This document shows positions 40,980-43,872 of a DNA stretch of 43,872 nt, one piece after another. The translations under genes and the position numbers were made by a program. Below the pieces are notes generated by a model. The model worked only from the letters and a program-made list of their open reading frames with translations, was not told where the DNA came from and ran no database searches. Positions within the stretch are counted from its first letter, which is position 1. Every line of letters starts with the position of its first letter. Location of the stretch: positions 1 to 43,872 of the forward strand of contig NZ_WJFC01000105.1 of NCBI RefSeq assembly GCF_009725235.1, given 5' to 3'. The stretch is from Scytonema sp. UIC 10036 (GTDB lineage Bacteria > Cyanobacteriota > Cyanobacteriia > Cyanobacteriales > Nostocaceae).

Positions 40980-41772
40980 GTCGGTAAGATCCCCAACTTC
41001 TTAAATAAGCCGGGGATTTTGAACACCCTTTTTACTACCATGGTAGATTATAAGTTCAATATTGGGCGATCGCAGCCCCAAACTCTACATTTTCTACCAG
41101 CTTTTAGAGATACTAAACTGGCTCATCTTGGATATATAAGTACTATTTAAGATTTTATCTATTTAGTGTTACATAGTTAAGTTACCTAACATAAGAAAAA
41201 TATAATTTAAATTTCCGTAAAGAAAAATAAAGAAAAAGTGAAATATGACTGGAAGAAAAGCAAAGTAAAAAATACTTGTTAAAATTTATACAAAAATATC
41301 TCTATTCTACCAAACATTTTACTCCCTTGGTAGTAGTGGTCGGCCACACAAGTTTTGATGGGTCAGTAGGTAGGGATAAAGCCCACCATTGGTTGTTGTG
41401 CGGCATAGCCCTATTACTACTGGGAACGAGGTGGTCATAGGAAGTTTCGACTGCCCCTCACCCTGAAATTTAATACGGTAGATCAACAAGAAGAATGTAA
41501 CTTAAATGAAATCTATATGTAAGTAATTACTTCAACTAAGTTTACTTTCCGTTAAGTATTTTAACTTTCAATTGCGTAATGAATACATAACTGAGGTAGT
41601 TGACAGAAATTAATTGAATAGCAAGCGTCTGCAATTCCCACAGACAGCGCATATAGTTGTCTCAACAGGGTCTCTCCGATTTTTTCTACTGCTATCAAAG
41701 CTTGCTATAAATAATGACTATAATTTTAGAAAATCAATTGACAATTTTTAAAATCAATTTTCTGAGGATTCA
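40980..41772. other. Long AT-rich intergenic region, no gene seen
   Basis: These 793 bases separate divergent genes. No convincing open frame, RNA gene or complete repeat was found. A GC-richer island at about 41335-41460 includes GTCGGCCACACAAG, TTTTGATGGG and GGGAACGAGG, which look like scattered pieces of the element near 8972-9165. A HIP1-like site lies near 41067. The last 50 bases (AGAAAAT and ATTTTCT arms) can pair just upstream of the GAGG ribosome site of the next gene. Confidence 0.6.
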
Positions 41773-43749
41773 ATGAATCTTAGCAATCAAGAAAAAAACA
41801 CCATTCTTATCGTTGATGATAATCCCATCAACCTACAGATATTGTTTGCTTTACTAGCAAATGCTGATTTTCAAGTTTTAGCAGCCGATGATGGGGAAAG
41901 TGCAATACAGATAGCGGAAACTTCTTACCCAGATCTGATATTGTTAGACGTTTTAATGCCAAATATGGATGGCTTTGAAACTTGCCGTCGTTTGAAAAGC
42001 AATGCAGCAACTCAGGATATCCCTATCATTTTTCTAACAGCATCATTACAAAAAGCAGACAAAGTCAAGGGTTTAAATATCGGGGCTGTCGATTACATTA
42101 CCAAACCACTAGAAAATGAAGAAGTTTTAGCAAGAGTCAAAATTCATCTCAGCTTGAGAAATTTAACTAAAAGACTTCAAGAACAAAATACGCGTCTGGA
42201 AACAGAAATTTCCGATCGCCAGCAAGCAGAAAAGAAAATTCAAGAACAAGCTGCATTACTTGATATTACCACAGATGCAATTTTTGTTCGAGATGCCAAC
42301 AACCTCATCCGTTATTGGAATAAAGGGGCTGAAAATCTTTATGGATGGACAGCCGAAGAAGCCATTGGCAAAAATACTTGCGAAATTTTGTATAAACCGG
42401 AAACTCTTTCCCAACTTGATAATATCCAACAAACTTTGGCTGATGTTGGTTCTTGGCAGGGTGAGCTACATCAAATTACAAAAGCAGGTCACTCAATTAT
42501 TGTTGCTAGCCGATGGACGTTAATAGATAATGTGGAAGGACAACCCAATTCTATCTTGACTGTCAACACAAATATAACAGAGAAAAAACAACTAGAAGCA
42601 CAATTTCTGCAAGCGCAACGTATGGAAAGTTTGGGAACTCTAGCAAGTGGTATCGCTCACGATCTCAACAATACCCTAACCCCAATGATGATGATAATTC
42701 AACTGTTAGAAACAAAAATGGTGGGGGAGCAAAGTCGGCAATGGATTGCTTTATTAGAAAACAATGTAAGACGGGCTGCAGATTTAGTCAAACAGGTATT
42801 GTACTTTTCTCAAGGTAGTGAAACTCAATTTACTACTTTACAACTCAGGCATTTAATTTTAGAAGTTGAGCAGATTCTCAAACAATCATTTCCCAAATCT
42901 ATCAATATCGTTTTAGATATTCCCAAACCAAACCTCTGGAGTATTTATGGTGATGCGACTCAACTTCACCAAGTTCTGATGAATCTCTGTATAAATGCCC
43001 GCGATGCCATGCCAGTGGGCGGGACGTTACGAATTGCTGTAAAAAACGTTTGGGTAGATGCTCAATATACGCGCAAAAATATTGATGCTAAAGTGGGACC
43101 TTATGTTGCGCTCGAAATATCTGATACAGGAATAGGCATTCCCAAAGAAATCATCGACAGAATGTTTGAACCATTTTTCACAACAAAAGAAGTTGGTCAA
43201 GGTACGGGGCTTGGACTATCCACAGTGATGGGAATTGTTAAAAGCCACGGTGGATTTGTGAGCGTGAAAAGTGAGGTAAGAAAGGGCTCGGAATTTCAGA
43301 TCTATTTACCAGTCAAGCAAACCATAGAAACAGAAAATGTATTAACAATAGATAACGATAGTTTACCGTTAGGACATGGAGAACTGATTCTTGTGGTTGA
43401 TGATGATGATTCAATTTGTGAAATGACTAAAACTTTGTTAGAAAAAAATGCATATAAAGTTTTAGTTGCTCGTGATGGGATGGAAGCGATCGCCCTATAC
43501 ACGCAACATACCCGTGAAATCAACGTTGTCTTGATTGATATGATGATGCCTTCCATGGATGGTCCAACAACAATCCGCATTTTAAGAAAGATTAATCCAA
43601 CAATTAAGATAGTTGGTTTTAGTGGGCTTGGGTCAAACCACGAGATGCTAAAATTCTTAAAAGATAATGTCACAACTGTTTTACCAAAGCCTTTCTCCTT
43701 GGACGAGTTGTTAAGTAATTTACAGCTGGTTTTGAATGCTAATTGCTAA
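41773..43749 (+). CDS. Hybrid histidine kinase: receiver - PAS - HisKA - ATPase - receiver
   Basis: The 658-residue protein begins with a receiver (ILIVDDNPINLQIL, phospho-acceptor Asp59 in LILLDVLMPNMDG, TKPL). A short coiled coil leads to a PAS domain near 160-275 (IFVRDANNLIRYWNKGAENL). The HisKA box is SGIAHDLNNTL with His296, of the Asp-Leu-Asn-Asn type. The ATPase domain follows (LCINARDAMP, DTGIGIP, GTGLGLSTVMG). A second receiver (ILVVDDDDSICEM, Asp589 in IDMMMPSMDG, LPKPF) ends the protein. No membrane span is present. GAGG eight bases before ATG 41773 supports the start. The last codons GCT AAT TGC TAA belong to a 14-bp tandem repeat. Input signal and partner are unknown; the front receiver suggests it is itself controlled by another kinase. 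Confidence 0.9.
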   Translation: MNLSNQEKNTILIVDDNPINLQILFALLANADFQVLAADDGESAIQIAETSYPDLILLDVLMPNMDGFETCRRLKSNAATQDIPIIFLTASLQKADKVKGLNIGAVDYITKPLENEEVLARVKIHLSLRNLTKRLQEQNTRLETEISDRQQAEKKIQEQAALLDITTDAIFVRDANNLIRYWNKGAENLYGWTAEEAIGKNTCEILYKPETLSQLDNIQQTLADVGSWQGELHQITKAGHSIIVASRWTLIDNVEGQPNSILTVNTNITEKKQLEAQFLQAQRMESLGTLASGIAHDLNNTLTPMMMIIQLLETKMVGEQSRQWIALLENNVRRAADLVKQVLYFSQGSETQFTTLQLRHLILEVEQILKQSFPKSINIVLDIPKPNLWSIYGDATQLHQVLMNLCINARDAMPVGGTLRIAVKNVWVDAQYTRKNIDAKVGPYVALEISDTGIGIPKEIIDRMFEPFFTTKEVGQGTGLGLSTVMGIVKSHGGFVSVKSEVRKGSEFQIYLPVKQTIETENVLTIDNDSLPLGHGELILVVDDDDSICEMTKTLLEKNAYKVLVARDGMEAIALYTQHTREINVVLIDMMMPSMDGPTTIRILRKINPTIKIVGFSGLGSNHEMLKFLKDNVTTVLPKPFSLDELLSNLQLVLNANC

Positions 43750-43796
43750 TGGCTAATTGCTAATGGCTAATTGCTAATGGCTAATTGCTAATGGCT
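43741..43796. repeat. Four exact copies of AATTGCTAATGGCT (heptad pairs)
   Basis: The 14-bp unit is repeated exactly four times, beginning within the last codons of the hybrid kinase and supplying its TAA stop. It is the reverse complement of the array at 7132-7200. Confidence 0.9.
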
Positions 43797-43872
43797 AATA
43801 CCAATTTTCTATGAAGCCGCACATTATTTTTACCCCTCCTAACCTCCCCTTATAAAGGGGAGGGACTTAAAT
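43795..43872. mobile_element. MITE-like palindromic element, second copy, cut by window end
   Basis: AATACCAATTTTCTATGAAG and CCTCCCCTTATAAAGGGGAG match the element at 32024-32128. The right end lies outside the window. It directly follows the heptad array. Confidence 0.65.

Overview
The window looks like chromosomal DNA of a filamentous, probably heterocyst-forming cyanobacterium (Nostocales-like). The grounds are frequent HIP1 octamers (GCGATCGC), very large multi-domain kinases, a PatA-type PATAN protein, DUF11 and S-layer-homology surface proteins, and intergenic spaces crowded with short tandem heptad repeats and palindromic dispersed repeats. No rRNA, tRNA or CRISPR array was seen.

Layout. 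1-4.0 kb: the 3' three quarters of a Pnkp-type end-healing and sealing enzyme (5' end outside the window), a restriction-like remnant, an RlaP-type nucleotidyltransferase and an orphan DUF433 antitoxin-like gene. 4.1-7.1 kb: a multi-PAS hybrid histidine kinase whose receiver domain is broken by a one-base frameshift. 7.2-8.9 kb (minus strand): threonine synthase followed by a MoaD/ThiS-like sulfur carrier. 9.3-14.8 kb (minus): an 1842-residue Ser/Thr kinase - AAA ATPase - GAF - histidine kinase. 15.5-29.3 kb (plus): a surface-protein operon with three DUF11-type secreted proteins, a large outer-membrane beta-barrel, a fourth DUF11-type protein, a beta-helix/SLH protein and a conserved cyanobacterial protein of unknown role, followed by a separate S10 peptidase (29.3-30.8 kb). 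31-40 kb: an accessory island with two copies of an Rpn-type nuclease gene (one broken), a membrane protein plus small helical protein pair, a caspase fragment fused in frame to an IS200/IS605 transposase, and a 1177-residue caspase - alpha/beta hydrolase fusion. 40.2-43.9 kb: a PATAN protein lacking its receiver and a REC-PAS-HK-REC hybrid kinase.

How the parts may work together. Pnkp and RlaP both belong to RNA-repair families and may serve one repair pathway. The surface operon has ATGA-type overlaps at two junctions, which suggests coupled translation; its products would be an outer-membrane barrel, exported adhesin-like proteins and a peptidoglycan- or S-layer-anchored protein. The caspase island resembles a biological-conflict (immunity or cell-suicide) locus that mobile DNA has partly dismantled.

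The strongest theme is that repeats edit genes. A 206-bp MITE-like element interrupts the signal-peptide region of the barrel gene, and its exact removal restores the frame. Heptad repeats supply or directly abut the stop codons of several genes, sit in frame inside a kinase linker, and run up to the start codon of the SLH gene. Palindromic repeats form the N-terminal extension of one DUF11 protein and appear to cut off the PATAN protein. All family names are from motif recognition by eye; no database search was run.
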